Assembly: GCF_900105245.1 (NCBI RefSeq)
Contig: NZ_FNSZ01000001.1
Span: 8,120,001-8,184,000, forward strand
Reading direction: 5' to 3'
DNA length: 64,000 nucleotides
Source of the DNA: Streptomyces sp. 1222.5
GTDB taxonomy: Bacteria; Actinomycetota; Actinomycetes; Streptomycetales; Streptomycetaceae
In this document: positions 8,462 to 16,610 of the stretch, piece by piece
Layout: each line of letters begins with the position of its first letter
How positions within the stretch are numbered: position 1 is the stretch's first letter
Program-made: the position numbers and the translations under genes
The notes under the pieces: model-generated
Told to the model about the DNA's origin: nothing
Seen by the model: only the letters and a program-made list of their open reading frames with translations
Database searches by the model: none

Positions 8462-9897
8462 GCACCGGCACCTCCACGCACCCGGCCGCGCACCGTGGCT
8501 CGCCCGTTCGCGGCACGGTCTTCAGCGAGACGATGCTCGGCACCCTGCGGCTCGACGGCGAGGACCGGACCCGGCGGACGCGCCTCGACCTGACCGTCTC
8601 TGCCGACCGGGTGCTACGGCCCCTCGGCACGACCGAGGCCCGCGCCACCGGCCGGATACGCGTCGCCGGATGGGCCGACGACCCGGACGTCCAGGGCGAG
8701 TTGGAGATCTCGCCAATCGCCCGGCGCCGTATCCGCTATCGCCTCGACTTCACCGCCGACGGCCGCCGGTTCACCCTCGACGGCTGGAAGTCCGTCACCG
8801 CACGCAGGCCCGTGACCTCCATGACCGTCCTGCCGTACACCCTCCTCGAGGACGGCGTGCGGATCGGCACCGGTACCCTGCGCTTCCCCCTCGCCACCCG
8901 GCTCCTCCCCTTCCTCGCCGGATTCCGGTTCCCCAAGCGGGAGGACCCCGCCGAGTTCCTCCGGCCGCGCTGGCGCGGGGAACCGGGACGCACCGAGGTC
9001 TGGTACACCACCGTCACCGACCCGGCCACGGGCGCGGGGCTGTGGCTGCACCACGAGCTGACCGCCCCCGACGACGGATCCGAGCCGTACGCGCACGGCT
9101 GGGCCGCGCTCTTCCCCAAGGACGGTCCGGTGCGGCACGCCCGCTTCGGCCCCACCGGGTTCAGCCCCCGGGAGACCGGGTTCAGCGCCGACGGCGTCGA
9201 GGTGCGGCCCGGGCGCCTCTCCGGCTCGGCTGACGGCGGCGCACTGCGCTGGGACCTGGCCGAAAAGCCCACCGACGGCCCGCTGTTCACCTTCCCCCGC
9301 TGGGCCTGGCGCCGCCCGATGCTGCCGGCCGCCCAGATGCTCCCCGCCGCGCGCGCCCGCTACGACGGCACGTTCGCCCACGACGGCGAGACCCTCACGC
9401 TGAGCGCGGCACCGGGCGCGTCGGCGCGCATCTACGGGCACGGCAACGCCCGCCGCTGGGCCTGGCTGCACGCCGACCTCGGCGGGGGAGACGTCCTGGA
9501 GATCGTCGCCGCCGTCTCCATGCGCCCCGGCCTGCGCCGGCTTCCTCCGCTGGTGTTCCTCCGGCTGCGCCGGCACGGTCGCACCTGGCCCCGCCGGGCC
9601 GAGCGGCCCGCGGCCGGCTGGGCCGGAACGGGACGCTTCCGTGCCGACATCGCCCTGCCCACCTGGACCGTCGTCGGCCGCAGCGGGCTGCGCCGGGTCC
9701 GGGTCGAGGTCACCCAGCCCGCGGACCGCACCCTCGCGCTCGACTACACCGACCCCGACGGCCGGCACGCGACGTGCCGCAACAGCGAGCGTGCCGACGC
9801 GCACGTCCTGCTGGAACGGTGGTGGTTCGGCGGCTGGCGCACCGAGGCCGAGTGGACCCTCGACGGAACCGCCCACGCGGAGGTGGGCACCCGATGA
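8458..9897 (+). CDS. Hypothetical beta-rich protein, possibly CrtC/AttH lipocalin-like
   Basis: 479-residue protein with no signal peptide or membrane segment. The first 120 residues describe a substrate-domain-like barrel (VFSETMLGTLRLDGED, GELEISPIARRRIRYRLDFTADGRRFTLDGWK). The rest is rich in paired W/Y and H residues (EVWYTTVTDPATGAGLWLHHELTAPDDG, YGHGNARRWAWLHADLGGGDVLEIVAAV), which reminds me of tocopherol-cyclase/CrtC/AttH double-lipocalin proteins; that assignment is tentative. It overlaps the GntR gene by ATGA and the GMC oxidoreductase gene by ATGA, so all three are translationally coupled, suggesting a shared hydrophobic (sterol-, carotenoid- or lipid-like) substrate. Confidence 0.75.
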   Translation: MSTGTSTHPAAHRGSPVRGTVFSETMLGTLRLDGEDRTRRTRLDLTVSADRVLRPLGTTEARATGRIRVAGWADDPDVQGELEISPIARRRIRYRLDFTADGRRFTLDGWKSVTARRPVTSMTVLPYTLLEDGVRIGTGTLRFPLATRLLPFLAGFRFPKREDPAEFLRPRWRGEPGRTEVWYTTVTDPATGAGLWLHHELTAPDDGSEPYAHGWAALFPKDGPVRHARFGPTGFSPRETGFSADGVEVRPGRLSGSADGGALRWDLAEKPTDGPLFTFPRWAWRRPMLPAAQMLPAARARYDGTFAHDGETLTLSAAPGASARIYGHGNARRWAWLHADLGGGDVLEIVAAVSMRPGLRRLPPLVFLRLRRHGRTWPRRAERPAAGWAGTGRFRADIALPTWTVVGRSGLRRVRVEVTQPADRTLALDYTDPDGRHATCRNSERADAHVLLERWWFGGWRTEAEWTLDGTAHAEVGTR

Positions 9898-11726
9898 GCC
9901 TCGCCGGACTCGTGTCCGCCCTCATCGCCGACGACGGAGGCGCCGACTGGACCCGCCGCGTCCCCGCCCGACTGGAGACGACGCTCGCCGCCCTGCCGTT
10001 CGCCGCCCGGGCCGGGGTCCGGGCGGCGGCGCGCGGCATGGACGCCTACGCCGTCGTGCGCACCGGCCGCACCCTGAGCGCCCTGACCGCCCCCGAAAGG
10101 GAGTCCGTGCTGGCGGAACTGGCCGCGCGCCCCGGCCTCCAGCCGCTGCTGGACGTGCTCAAGGTGCCCGTCCTCATGGCGGCCGGCACCGAGCGGATGC
10201 TCCAGGACGGCCCCTCCCCGCGCGCCGTCCCGCGCGCGGACCCGCCCCTCGACCTGACGCCCGCGTCCGACTGGCCCGCCCGCTCCACCGCCGACGCGGT
10301 GGTCATCGGCTCGGGCGCGGGCGGGGCGACGGCCGCCCGGACCCTGGCCCGCGCGGGACTGGACGTGGTCGTCCTCGAAGAGGGACGGCACCACAGCACC
10401 GAGTCGTTCGGCCGGCGCCCGCCCCTGGACCGGTTCACCGAGCTGTACCGCGACGGCGGAGCGACCGTCGCCGTCGGCGCCCCGCCGCTGCTGCTGCCGG
10501 TGGGCCGCGCCGTCGGCGGTACGACCGTGGTCAACTCCGGTACCTGCTACCGCACTCCGGACCGTGTCCTGAACCGCTGGAGCAAGGACTTCGGGTTCAC
10601 GCTCGCCGAAGGCTTCGACCGGTACCTGGACGAGGCCGAGCGCGCGCTGAAGGTGGCCGTCCAGCCTCTCGACGTCCTCGGCGACAACGGCCGTCTGACG
10701 CTCGCCGGAGCCCGGGAACTCGGCTGGCGGGCAGCCCCCCTGCGCCGCAACGCGCCGGGCTGCCGGGGCTCCTGCCAGTGCGTGGTGGGCTGTCCCACCG
10801 GCGCCAAGCAGAGCGTCCAGCTCTCCGTACTGCCCGACGCCTGCGCCGCGGGAGCACGCATCGTCACCGGGGCGCGGGCCGAGCGCGTCCTCGTCGACGC
10901 GGACCGGCCCGGGGGCCCGCGGGCGGCGGGCGTGCGGGTACGCCGGGACGGCGCCGGGTTCGAGATCCTCGCGCCGCTCGTCGTCGTCGCCGCGGGCGCC
11001 CTGCAGTCCCCCCAGCTCCTGCGCCGCTCCGGCCTCGGCCGGCACCCGCGCCTCGGTCACAACCTCAGCGTCCACCCGGCCACGAGCGTCGCCGGACGCT
11101 TCGCCGAACCGGTCACCGCGTGGAAGGGCGTGCTGCAGAGCGTCGGAGTGGAGGAGCACCACTCGCGGGGCGTCCTCATCGAGGCCACCGCCACCCCGCC
11201 CGGGATGGGCTCCTTCGTCCTCCCCGGACTGGGAGCCGAGTTGCGCCGCGAACTGGAGGGCGCCGACCGGCTCGCCACGCTCGGCGCGATGATCGCCGAC
11301 CGTCCCTCGGGCCGGGTCCTCGGCCGCGACCGCACCCTGCTCCGCTACGACCTGGACCGCCGGGACGCCGGCCGGCTGATGCACGCCGTACGCGCCATGG
11401 GCGAGTTGCTGTTCGCCGCGGGCGCCGAGGAAGTGCTCACCGGCATTCCGGCCACGCCCCGGGTGCGTAGTCTCGCGGAGCTGGACACCGTCCTCGCCGG
11501 TACCAGCGCGCGGCAACTGCATCTGACGGCGTACCACCCCACCGGCACGGTCGCCGCGGGCGCGGACCCGCAGCGCTGCCCGGCCGACCCGGAGGGCCGC
11601 CTGCGCGGTGTGCGGGGGGTGCTCGTCGCCGACGCCTCGGCGCTTCCCAGCTGCCCGCAAGTGAACCCGCAGGTGAGCATCATGGCAGCGGCGCTGGCGA
11701 TCACCGAGGCGCACACCGGCCGTTGA
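9894..11726 (+). CDS. GMC family FAD oxidoreductase (cholesterol-oxidase-like)
   Basis: 610-residue flavoenzyme. After ~130 extra helical N-terminal residues comes the FAD Rossmann motif VVIGSGAGGATAARTLARAG, the GMC signature region (PVGRAVGGTTVVNSGTCYRTP), a cysteine-rich insert CRGSCQCVVGCPTGAKQS seen in ChoD-like GMC enzymes, AAGALQSPQLLRRSGLG, and the C-terminal catalytic pair in AYHPTGTV (His) and CPQVNPQVSI (Asn). It should oxidise an alcohol or sterol-type hydroxyl with O2 or another acceptor. The ATG at 9894 overlaps the upstream stop. It is the last gene of the GntR operon and ends 20 bp before a strong hairpin. Confidence 0.9.
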   Translation: MSLAGLVSALIADDGGADWTRRVPARLETTLAALPFAARAGVRAAARGMDAYAVVRTGRTLSALTAPERESVLAELAARPGLQPLLDVLKVPVLMAAGTERMLQDGPSPRAVPRADPPLDLTPASDWPARSTADAVVIGSGAGGATAARTLARAGLDVVVLEEGRHHSTESFGRRPPLDRFTELYRDGGATVAVGAPPLLLPVGRAVGGTTVVNSGTCYRTPDRVLNRWSKDFGFTLAEGFDRYLDEAERALKVAVQPLDVLGDNGRLTLAGARELGWRAAPLRRNAPGCRGSCQCVVGCPTGAKQSVQLSVLPDACAAGARIVTGARAERVLVDADRPGGPRAAGVRVRRDGAGFEILAPLVVVAAGALQSPQLLRRSGLGRHPRLGHNLSVHPATSVAGRFAEPVTAWKGVLQSVGVEEHHSRGVLIEATATPPGMGSFVLPGLGAELRRELEGADRLATLGAMIADRPSGRVLGRDRTLLRYDLDRRDAGRLMHAVRAMGELLFAAGAEEVLTGIPATPRVRSLAELDTVLAGTSARQLHLTAYHPTGTVAAGADPQRCPADPEGRLRGVRGVLVADASALPSCPQVNPQVSIMAAALAITEAHTGR

Positions 11727-11745
11727 GCCACGGGCCGGGCGGGCG

Positions 11746-11787
11746 CGCCCTGTCACGGTCCCGCCGGAGCGGGACGGTGACAGGGCG
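11746..11787. terminator. Bidirectional terminator, 19-bp stem
   Basis: Arms at 11746-11764 and 11769-11787 pair over 19 bp with one mismatch and a CGGA loop. It separates the converging GMC oxidoreductase gene and the MFS remnant. Confidence 0.85.
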
Positions 11788-11817
11788 GCCGGGCCGGCTC
11801 TCCCGGGAGCGACCGGG

Positions 11818-12420
11818 TCAGACGGCGGGTTCGACGGCCTCCTGTTCCGTGCCGCGGGCATGGGCCGGCAGGGTGAGGACGGCCAGACAGGCGAGGGCGG
11901 CCACGGCGGCGAAGAAGTAGAAGCCCCACGGGTGCCCGACCCCGGCGGTGACCAGCGCACCCGTGATCGACGGGCCGACGATGGAGCCGATGCGGCCGAT
12001 ACCGGACGCCGAGCCGAGCGCGGTGCCCCGGACGGACGCCGGGTAGTAGTTCGTCACGTAGGCGTACACGAGCACCTGCGCGGAGAAGACGAACACACCG
12101 GTGAGGAAGACGACGGTGTCGAGCAGCAGGTCGCTGCCCATCCTGACGCTGAGGGCGGCCAGCATGACCACCGAGATCGCGAACCAGCCGAGCGTGGTGA
12201 GCTTGATCCCGCGCCGGTCGGCGACGAATCCGCCCAGCACCAGGCCGGCCACTCCGTCGACGTTCAGGATCAGCAGCTGGGTGACGGACGTGGGGACGGG
12301 GTAGCCGGCGTCGTTCATCAGCTTGGGCAGCCAGGTGTTGAGGCCGTAGACCAGCAGCAGGCCCATGAAGGAGGCGACCCAGATGCCGATGCCCGCGCGG
12401 AGGTGCTGGGCGAACGGGTC
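11818..12420 (-). pseudogene. 3' remnant of an AAHS-family aromatic acid/H+ MFS transporter
   Basis: About 200 residues match only the C-terminal half of benzoate/PcaK-type MFS transporters: HLRAGIGIWVASFMGLLLVYGLNTWLPKLMNDAGYP, GLVLGGFVADRRGIKLTT, YVTNYYPASVRGTALGSASGIGRIGSIVGP and GFYFFAAVAALACLAVL. Six transmembrane helices remain; the N-terminal six, with the family's first signature, are absent. The open frame runs on upstream to 12678, but that part is the antisense-frame shadow of the SGNH hydrolase gene. The junction near 12420 lies only ~80 bp from that gene's stop, so an upstream deletion or rearrangement removed the 5' half. No start codon with a ribosome-binding site fits; probably non-functional. 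Confidence 0.82.
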
Positions 12421-12499
12421 AGCCCGGCACAGCTGCCGCCCGGCCCGCTGACCCGCGCACCCCTCGTGCGCGGACACAGCGGGGCTCGCGGCGCCGGGC

Positions 12500-13309
12500 T
12501 CACACCGCGCCGCTGAGCAGGGGCAGATAGCCGAGGGACTGCCCGGGGGCCGTCGGGTGGTACGACTGCATGGGATCCAGCCAGTCGACGCTGCGCATCC
12601 ACGGGTTCGCCGAACAGATCTCGTGCCCGGCGAAGGCGGTCCGGGCGTCCGCGAACGTGAACCCGTGGGCGACCGCACGGGCGGCGATCACCGCGTTCAG
12701 GCCGTCCACGGCGTCGTTGAGGGCGGCCCGCTCCACGTCCTGGAGACCGCGCGAACAGCCGCCGTGGAGCTGGTAGAAGTGCGGGTAGCCGAGCACCACG
12801 ACACGCGCGGCCGGCGCCTTGGCCCTGATGGCCGAGTACAGCACCTCGAGATTGCCCGGCAGGGTGCCCGCCACGAACGAGCGGGCCGCGGTGATGGCGG
12901 ACAGGCAGGCGGTCCGGCCGGGCAGCGCGCAGGTGGCCATGACCCTCGCGAAGCCCGAGTCGCTGCCGCCGACCGTGAGGCTGACCAGTCCGGTGCGCGG
13001 CCCCAGCGGGCCGAGTTGCTTCTTCAGCACGTCGCCGGTGTGCGCGCCGTTGCACGCGGTGAAGCTGAACGAGGACGGCGCGTGGGCCGCGGCCCACAGG
13101 GCGGGGTACGACCGGGTGCTGCGCAGGCAGGACAGGCCGGCGGAGAGGTAGTCGCCGGCCCCGACACCCGACGAGTAGGAGTCGCCGAGCGCCACGTAGG
13201 CCAGGGCTGCCGGGCCGGGCGCCGGACGCGCGGTCGCCGGACCGGCGACGGTGCACACGGCGGCGAGGAGGACCGAGGACACGCGGGACGCTGTGCGGGA
13301 CTGTCTCAT
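12500..13309 (-). CDS. Secreted SGNH/GDSL lipase-esterase
   Basis: 269-residue protein. A signal peptide (MRQSRTASRVSSVLLAAVCTVAGPATA) is followed by block I ALGDSYSSGVGAG with the nucleophilic Ser, then a cysteine-containing Streptomyces lipase body (SFTACNGAHTGDVLKKQL) and the C-terminal YHPTAPGQ that supplies the catalytic His. Six or more cysteines suggest disulfides, as in Streptomyces extracellular lipases. The block III oxyanion-hole motif, normally GGND, reads GGSD here (LTVGGSDSGF), an unusual Asn-to-Ser change. The start at 13309 follows AGGGGGAT. It lies immediately upstream of the MFS remnant in the same direction. Confidence 0.9.
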   Translation of the reverse strand: MRQSRTASRVSSVLLAAVCTVAGPATARPAPGPAALAYVALGDSYSSGVGAGDYLSAGLSCLRSTRSYPALWAAAHAPSSFSFTACNGAHTGDVLKKQLGPLGPRTGLVSLTVGGSDSGFARVMATCALPGRTACLSAITAARSFVAGTLPGNLEVLYSAIRAKAPAARVVVLGYPHFYQLHGGCSRGLQDVERAALNDAVDGLNAVIAARAVAHGFTFADARTAFAGHEICSANPWMRSVDWLDPMQSYHPTAPGQSLGYLPLLSGAV

Positions 13310-13579
13310 ATCCCCCTGATAGCGCGGCCCGGACCGCTCGGCCCGACCTGACCGGCCACGCTCCGTGACCCTGTTGCCGAACACCGGTGCTGGTGCGGCC
13401 ACCCGGCACGGCCGGGGAAACCGCCTCGGCGCAGCCCCGGCGACGGGCATCCCCGTCCCGCCGGAGTTCACCCGGTGAGCCGTCACCCGTTCGGCGGTAC
13501 CCACGCGCAGGGTGACACTGCCGGCACCGAGCCGAAATCGCCTGGACGGCGTCAGGTGTTCATGATCGGATTACCGGCC

Positions 13580-13957
13580 ATGACCTCCTTGATCCGCCAC
13601 ATCACCATCGACGCCGCCGACCCCTACACCCTCGGGGACTTCTGGGCCAGGGCCCTGGACGGCTCGCTCGCCGACGACGACTTCCCGGGCGATCCCGAAG
13701 CGCTGGTCACGACCCCGGCGGCCACCTTGCTGTTCGTCAGGGTCGACGACCGCAAGACCGTGAAGAACCGCGTGCACTGGGATCTCCAGCCCCAGGACCG
13801 CACCCGGGACGAGGAGGTCGAGCGCCTGCTCGAACTCGGCGCCACGCTCCAGGGCGACCACCGCAGGCCCGACGGCACCGGCTGGGTGACACTGCGGGAC
13901 CCCGAGGGCAACGAGTTCTGCGTGGAACGCAGCGCAGCGGAACGCGCCACGGACTGA
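13580..13957 (+). CDS. VOC superfamily (glyoxalase-like) protein
   Basis: 125-residue protein with the glyoxalase-like fold: SLIRHITIDAADPYTLGDFWARAL at the N-terminus, KNRVHWDLQPQDRTRDEEVERLLELGA in the middle and GWVTLRDPEGNEFCVE at the C-terminus, where Glu/His metal-ligand positions normally sit (NEFCVE). The enzyme activity is unknown; such proteins include dioxygenases, resistance proteins and uncharacterised isomerases. The start at 13580 fits the family's usual N-terminus (MTSLIRH); an ATG 18 bases upstream (13562) is possible. The 270-bp gap to the divergent lipase gene holds no gene I can support. Confidence 0.85.
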   Translation: MTSLIRHITIDAADPYTLGDFWARALDGSLADDDFPGDPEALVTTPAATLLFVRVDDRKTVKNRVHWDLQPQDRTRDEEVERLLELGATLQGDHRRPDGTGWVTLRDPEGNEFCVERSAAERATD

Positions 13958-14006
13958 GCTCGGAAATTCCCTGGCGTGGCACCCGTCGAGAGCGAACACT
14001 CGTCCC

Positions 14007-14624
14007 ATGGCTGACATGGGGGAGTTCCGGGACGCGGTCACGGCATGGGCGGCCGGTGCTCCCGGCGACCCCGCACGGGAGCTGGCCGCGCGGCTGTCCG
14101 TCGGGGCGGTCGTACTCCTGGAAGGGCCGAGCGACGTCGCGGCGGTGAGCGCTCTCGCCGCACGCCGTGGCCGGAACCCGGCGGCCGAGGGAGTCTGCGT
14201 CCTGTCGATGGGCGGCGCGATGAACGTCGGCCGCTTCGCCGGCCTCCTCGGACCGCCCGGTCTGGGCCTGCGCCTCACCGGACTGTGCGACGAGGCCGAG
14301 CGTCGCTACTACGCCCGCGGCTGGGAGCGGGCCGATGTGGCGCGGCAGGAATTCTTCGTCTGCGCGGCCGACCTGGAGGACGAGCTCATCCGCGCACTCG
14401 GCGTGACACGGGTGGCGGAGCTGATCGGGGCGGAGGGGGACGAGCGGGCCCTGCAGACGTTCCTGCGTCAGCCCGCCCAGCAAGGCCGCACCTCCCGGCA
14501 GCAGTTGCGGCGCTTCCTCGGCACGAAGAAGGGCCGCAAGATCCACTACGGCCGCGTCCTCGTCGAGGCCCTCGACGCCGACCAGGTGCCCGCCCCGCTC
14601 GACGCACTGCTCAGCAGCCTCTGA
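14007..14624 (+). CDS. Stand-alone TOPRIM (OLD-type) domain protein
   Basis: 205-residue protein that is essentially one TOPRIM domain. VVLLEGPSDVAAVSALA supplies the conserved Glu and Ser-Asp of strand 1, LSMGGAMNVGRFAGLLG is the GG turn, and LTGLCDEAERRYY carries the Asp-x-Glu metal pair. OLD-family nucleases have this domain after an ABC-type ATPase, but no ATPase gene is adjacent. The protein could be a small nuclease or nucleotidyl-transfer enzyme that partners with an ATPase elsewhere. It ends 20 bp before the left attachment repeat of the integrated element, so in the empty site it would have been convergent with lpdA. Confidence 0.85.
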   Translation: MADMGEFRDAVTAWAAGAPGDPARELAARLSVGAVVLLEGPSDVAAVSALAARRGRNPAAEGVCVLSMGGAMNVGRFAGLLGPPGLGLRLTGLCDEAERRYYARGWERADVARQEFFVCAADLEDELIRALGVTRVAELIGAEGDERALQTFLRQPAQQGRTSRQQLRRFLGTKKGRKIHYGRVLVEALDADQVPAPLDALLSSL

Positions 14625-14644
14625 GGGACGGCGCGGGCACGGGC

Positions 14645-14660
14645 GCGTCACATGTTGATC
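14645..14660. other. attL: attL: left 16-bp attachment repeat
   Basis: GCGTCACATGTTGATC at this position is repeated exactly at 30954-30969, where it overlaps the last codons and stop of lpdA. Between the copies lie integrase, xis, replication and transfer genes, with the integrase gene 94 bp inside the left end. Confidence 0.88.
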
Positions 14661-14753
14661 CTCTGAGCGCTACAGCCGGGCTGGAAGCCTTTGACCAGCG
14701 GTGACGCCGCCAGGAAGAGACTTTCTCTGCCCTCCTGGGCCGTCCAGGGGCCG

Positions 14754-15986
14754 TCAGGCGTTCGCCTCGGCATCTCGGAACACCGTGTCCAGGGCTCGTC
14801 GGGCCCGATCGCGACTGCTGGGCATGAGGTGCGCGTAAACCCTAAGCGTCATCGCGGGGTCAGCGTGTCCCAGGTACTCACTGACAGCTTTAATGTTCTC
14901 CCCTGCGTCGAGCAGGACCGAGGCATAGAAGTGCCTCAGAGCATGCATGCCATGCTCTCGGGCCGCCGGGTACCGCTCGCCGCTCTCTCGTTCAGGGATG
15001 ACACCAGCAGCGACCAGGCTGGGCTTCCAGACAGAGTCATTGAAGGTGCCTCGTCGGATGGCCCCGAACTTCCCGGTGAAGATCAGGCGGCAGGTTACAG
15101 GCGGGCCATCGAGCGTCTTCCACGGCAAAGTGACCTCGGTCGGTGTGTGCTGAAGCATGTGGGCTTGCAGCCTGTCAGCCACAGCCGCTGGCAGCGGCAC
15201 ATTCCGATCCTTGTTGCACTTGGGCGGTGCGAACACCGGCTTTCCTCCTTGCACCAACTTCACCTGGCGAAAGACGTGCAGGGTGTTGGCGTCGAAGTCC
15301 ACCGCCTCTGCGGCGAGTCCGAAGATTTCGCCTTGTCGCAGGCCGCATCCGGCACCGACATCTGTCATGGCCTGGTAGCGCTCAGGCAGGGCGGCACGAA
15401 TCCCAAAGACGCGCTCTGGCAGCCAGGGAATGACGCGCTTGGCTTCTGCCGTCGGCGGTCGGACAGACTTCGCGCTGCATGGGTTCCGCGCGAGGAATCC
15501 ATCGTCAACTGCTGCGGCGAGGACAGCGCGCACGTTGCCGTAAATATGGACAGCGTAGGTGCCCGGAATCCCTGCGTCCTTCATCTGCCGCAACCAGGTC
15601 CTGATGTGAGCAGGCTGGAAAGTGCCAAGAGGCCTTGAGCCAATGTACGGAAAGGCATGCAGCCGAATCTGTCGTTCTGCTGTGTCAAGGGAGTCGATGG
15701 TCTGGGAGGCAACCCACCGCTCGGCGTACTGCTGGAAGGTCATGCGCGCACTTTTAGGGTCGATGTACTGGCCGCGTTCCATGTCTGTGCGGACTTGAGC
15801 CAGCCAAAGTTCAGCCTCTCTCCGGTGTCGATCGGGAAAGCTCTTGGACTTCTCACTGCCGTCGGGGCCGATGTATCGGGCGCGGTAACGCATACCGTTC
15901 CCGTAGCGGTCGGTTTTGACTCGGCGAGACTTACCGTCGGGGCCGCCCTCAGTCTTGTACCAGCGGTCTTGGATGTGGCCAGCCAT
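14754..15986 (-). CDS. int: Tyrosine recombinase (site-specific integrase)
   Basis: 410-residue integrase. The N-terminal part has an arm-binding-like domain (RYRARYIGPDGSEKSKSFPDRHRREAELWLAQVRTDMERG) and a core-binding SAM-like domain (MTFQQYAERWVASQTIDSLDTAERQIRLHAFPYIG). The catalytic domain shows Arg in GCGLRQGEIFGL, His-x-x-Arg in MHALRHFYASVLLDAG, the third His in YLGHADPAMT and the nucleophilic Tyr in LRVYAHLMPSS. I start at ATG 15986; the frame is open to 16157 but that stretch overlaps xis. It lies next to attL and downstream of xis in the same direction, the usual AICE order. It should integrate and, with Xis, excise the element at the lpdA 3' end. Confidence 0.95.
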   Translation of the reverse strand: MAGHIQDRWYKTEGGPDGKSRRVKTDRYGNGMRYRARYIGPDGSEKSKSFPDRHRREAELWLAQVRTDMERGQYIDPKSARMTFQQYAERWVASQTIDSLDTAERQIRLHAFPYIGSRPLGTFQPAHIRTWLRQMKDAGIPGTYAVHIYGNVRAVLAAAVDDGFLARNPCSAKSVRPPTAEAKRVIPWLPERVFGIRAALPERYQAMTDVGAGCGLRQGEIFGLAAEAVDFDANTLHVFRQVKLVQGGKPVFAPPKCNKDRNVPLPAAVADRLQAHMLQHTPTEVTLPWKTLDGPPVTCRLIFTGKFGAIRRGTFNDSVWKPSLVAAGVIPERESGERYPAAREHGMHALRHFYASVLLDAGENIKAVSEYLGHADPAMTLRVYAHLMPSSRDRARRALDTVFRDAEANA

Positions 15987-16074
15987 GTAATGCGAGATCC
16001 CTTCTGGGCATGGGTCGGGGAGGGCCACCCTGTGGCCCTCCCCGGAGAGTTGGACGGTGCGGTGTGTCGCCGCG

Positions 16075-16317
16075 TCAGGCTGCGTCGGCGATGGCGCTCC
16101 GTTCGGCGACCCAGTCGCGTACGGCGGCCGGGTCGTAGCGGACGTACTTGCCGACACGGAAGCCGGGAGGACCGATGCGCTTCTTCCGCCACTGGTAGAC
16201 GGTTTCCTTCGGTACCTCGAACATCTCGGCGATGTCGTCTGGGGTGAGATACCGGTCCGGGAGGCCGGCCCGCAGTGTGGCGCGCGGGTCGGCGCCCGTG
16301 TGAGAGGCCGTGCTCAT
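16075..16317 (-). CDS. xis: Excisionase / helix-turn-helix DNA-binding protein
   Basis: 80-residue protein with a MerR-like winged helix: LTPDDIAEMFEVPKETVYQWRKKRIGPPGFRVGKYVRYDPAAVRDWVAER. Such small HTH_17 proteins next to an integrase act as recombination directionality factors. It is 88 bp upstream of the integrase start used here and downstream of a cluster of TGACAGAAC repeats that probably holds its promoter. Confidence 0.9.
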   Translation of the reverse strand: MSTASHTGADPRATLRAGLPDRYLTPDDIAEMFEVPKETVYQWRKKRIGPPGFRVGKYVRYDPAAVRDWVAERSAIADAA

Positions 16318-16351
16318 CTGGCTTTGCCTCCTCGGCGGGAAGGGGGATCCG

Positions 16352-16610
16352 CTGACAGAAATGACAGAACCTCCCGTTCAGGCCGCTGACGTGCTCTTTC
16401 ATGGCATTGATGATCTTTGACAGAACTGAATTTTTTGCTGACAGAACCTCCCTGGGTGGCGTTGTGTCAGCGCGGCTCAGCAGGGCCCGGGGAGGTTCTG
16501 TCAGGTTTTAATTCAGTTCTGTCAAAACGGCGATCATGGTTGTTTGTGCAGGTCAGTGGCCTGCGCCGGGGGTTCTGTCGGTTGTGTCAGCGGGTTGGGG
16601 GTTGTGTCAG
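16352..16610. repeat. Nested inverted-repeat and half-site cluster upstream of xis
   Basis: Two nested dyads share one axis. The outer one is 17 bp, at 16416-16432 and 16510-16526 (TTTGACAGAACTGAATT and its complement). The inner one is 15 bp, at 16438-16452 and 16490-16504 (CTGACAGAACCTCCC and its complement). Extra copies of TGACAGAA stand at 16353-16360 and 16362-16369, the latter running on as TGACAGAACCTCCC to 16375, and TTCTGTC/TTGTGTCAG variants at 16461-16470, 16571-16590 and 16601-16610. The cluster fills most of the 289-bp gap between the DUF3987 gene stop and xis, and is AT-rich in places. It could be the replication origin with iterons, or regulator/Xis binding sites for the xis-int promoter. 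Confidence 0.75.

Noticed and set aside
12421..12678. N-terminal extension of the MFS frame into the lipase gene
   Set aside because: It overlaps the well-supported lipase coding sequence on the same strand in another frame and shows no MFS features.
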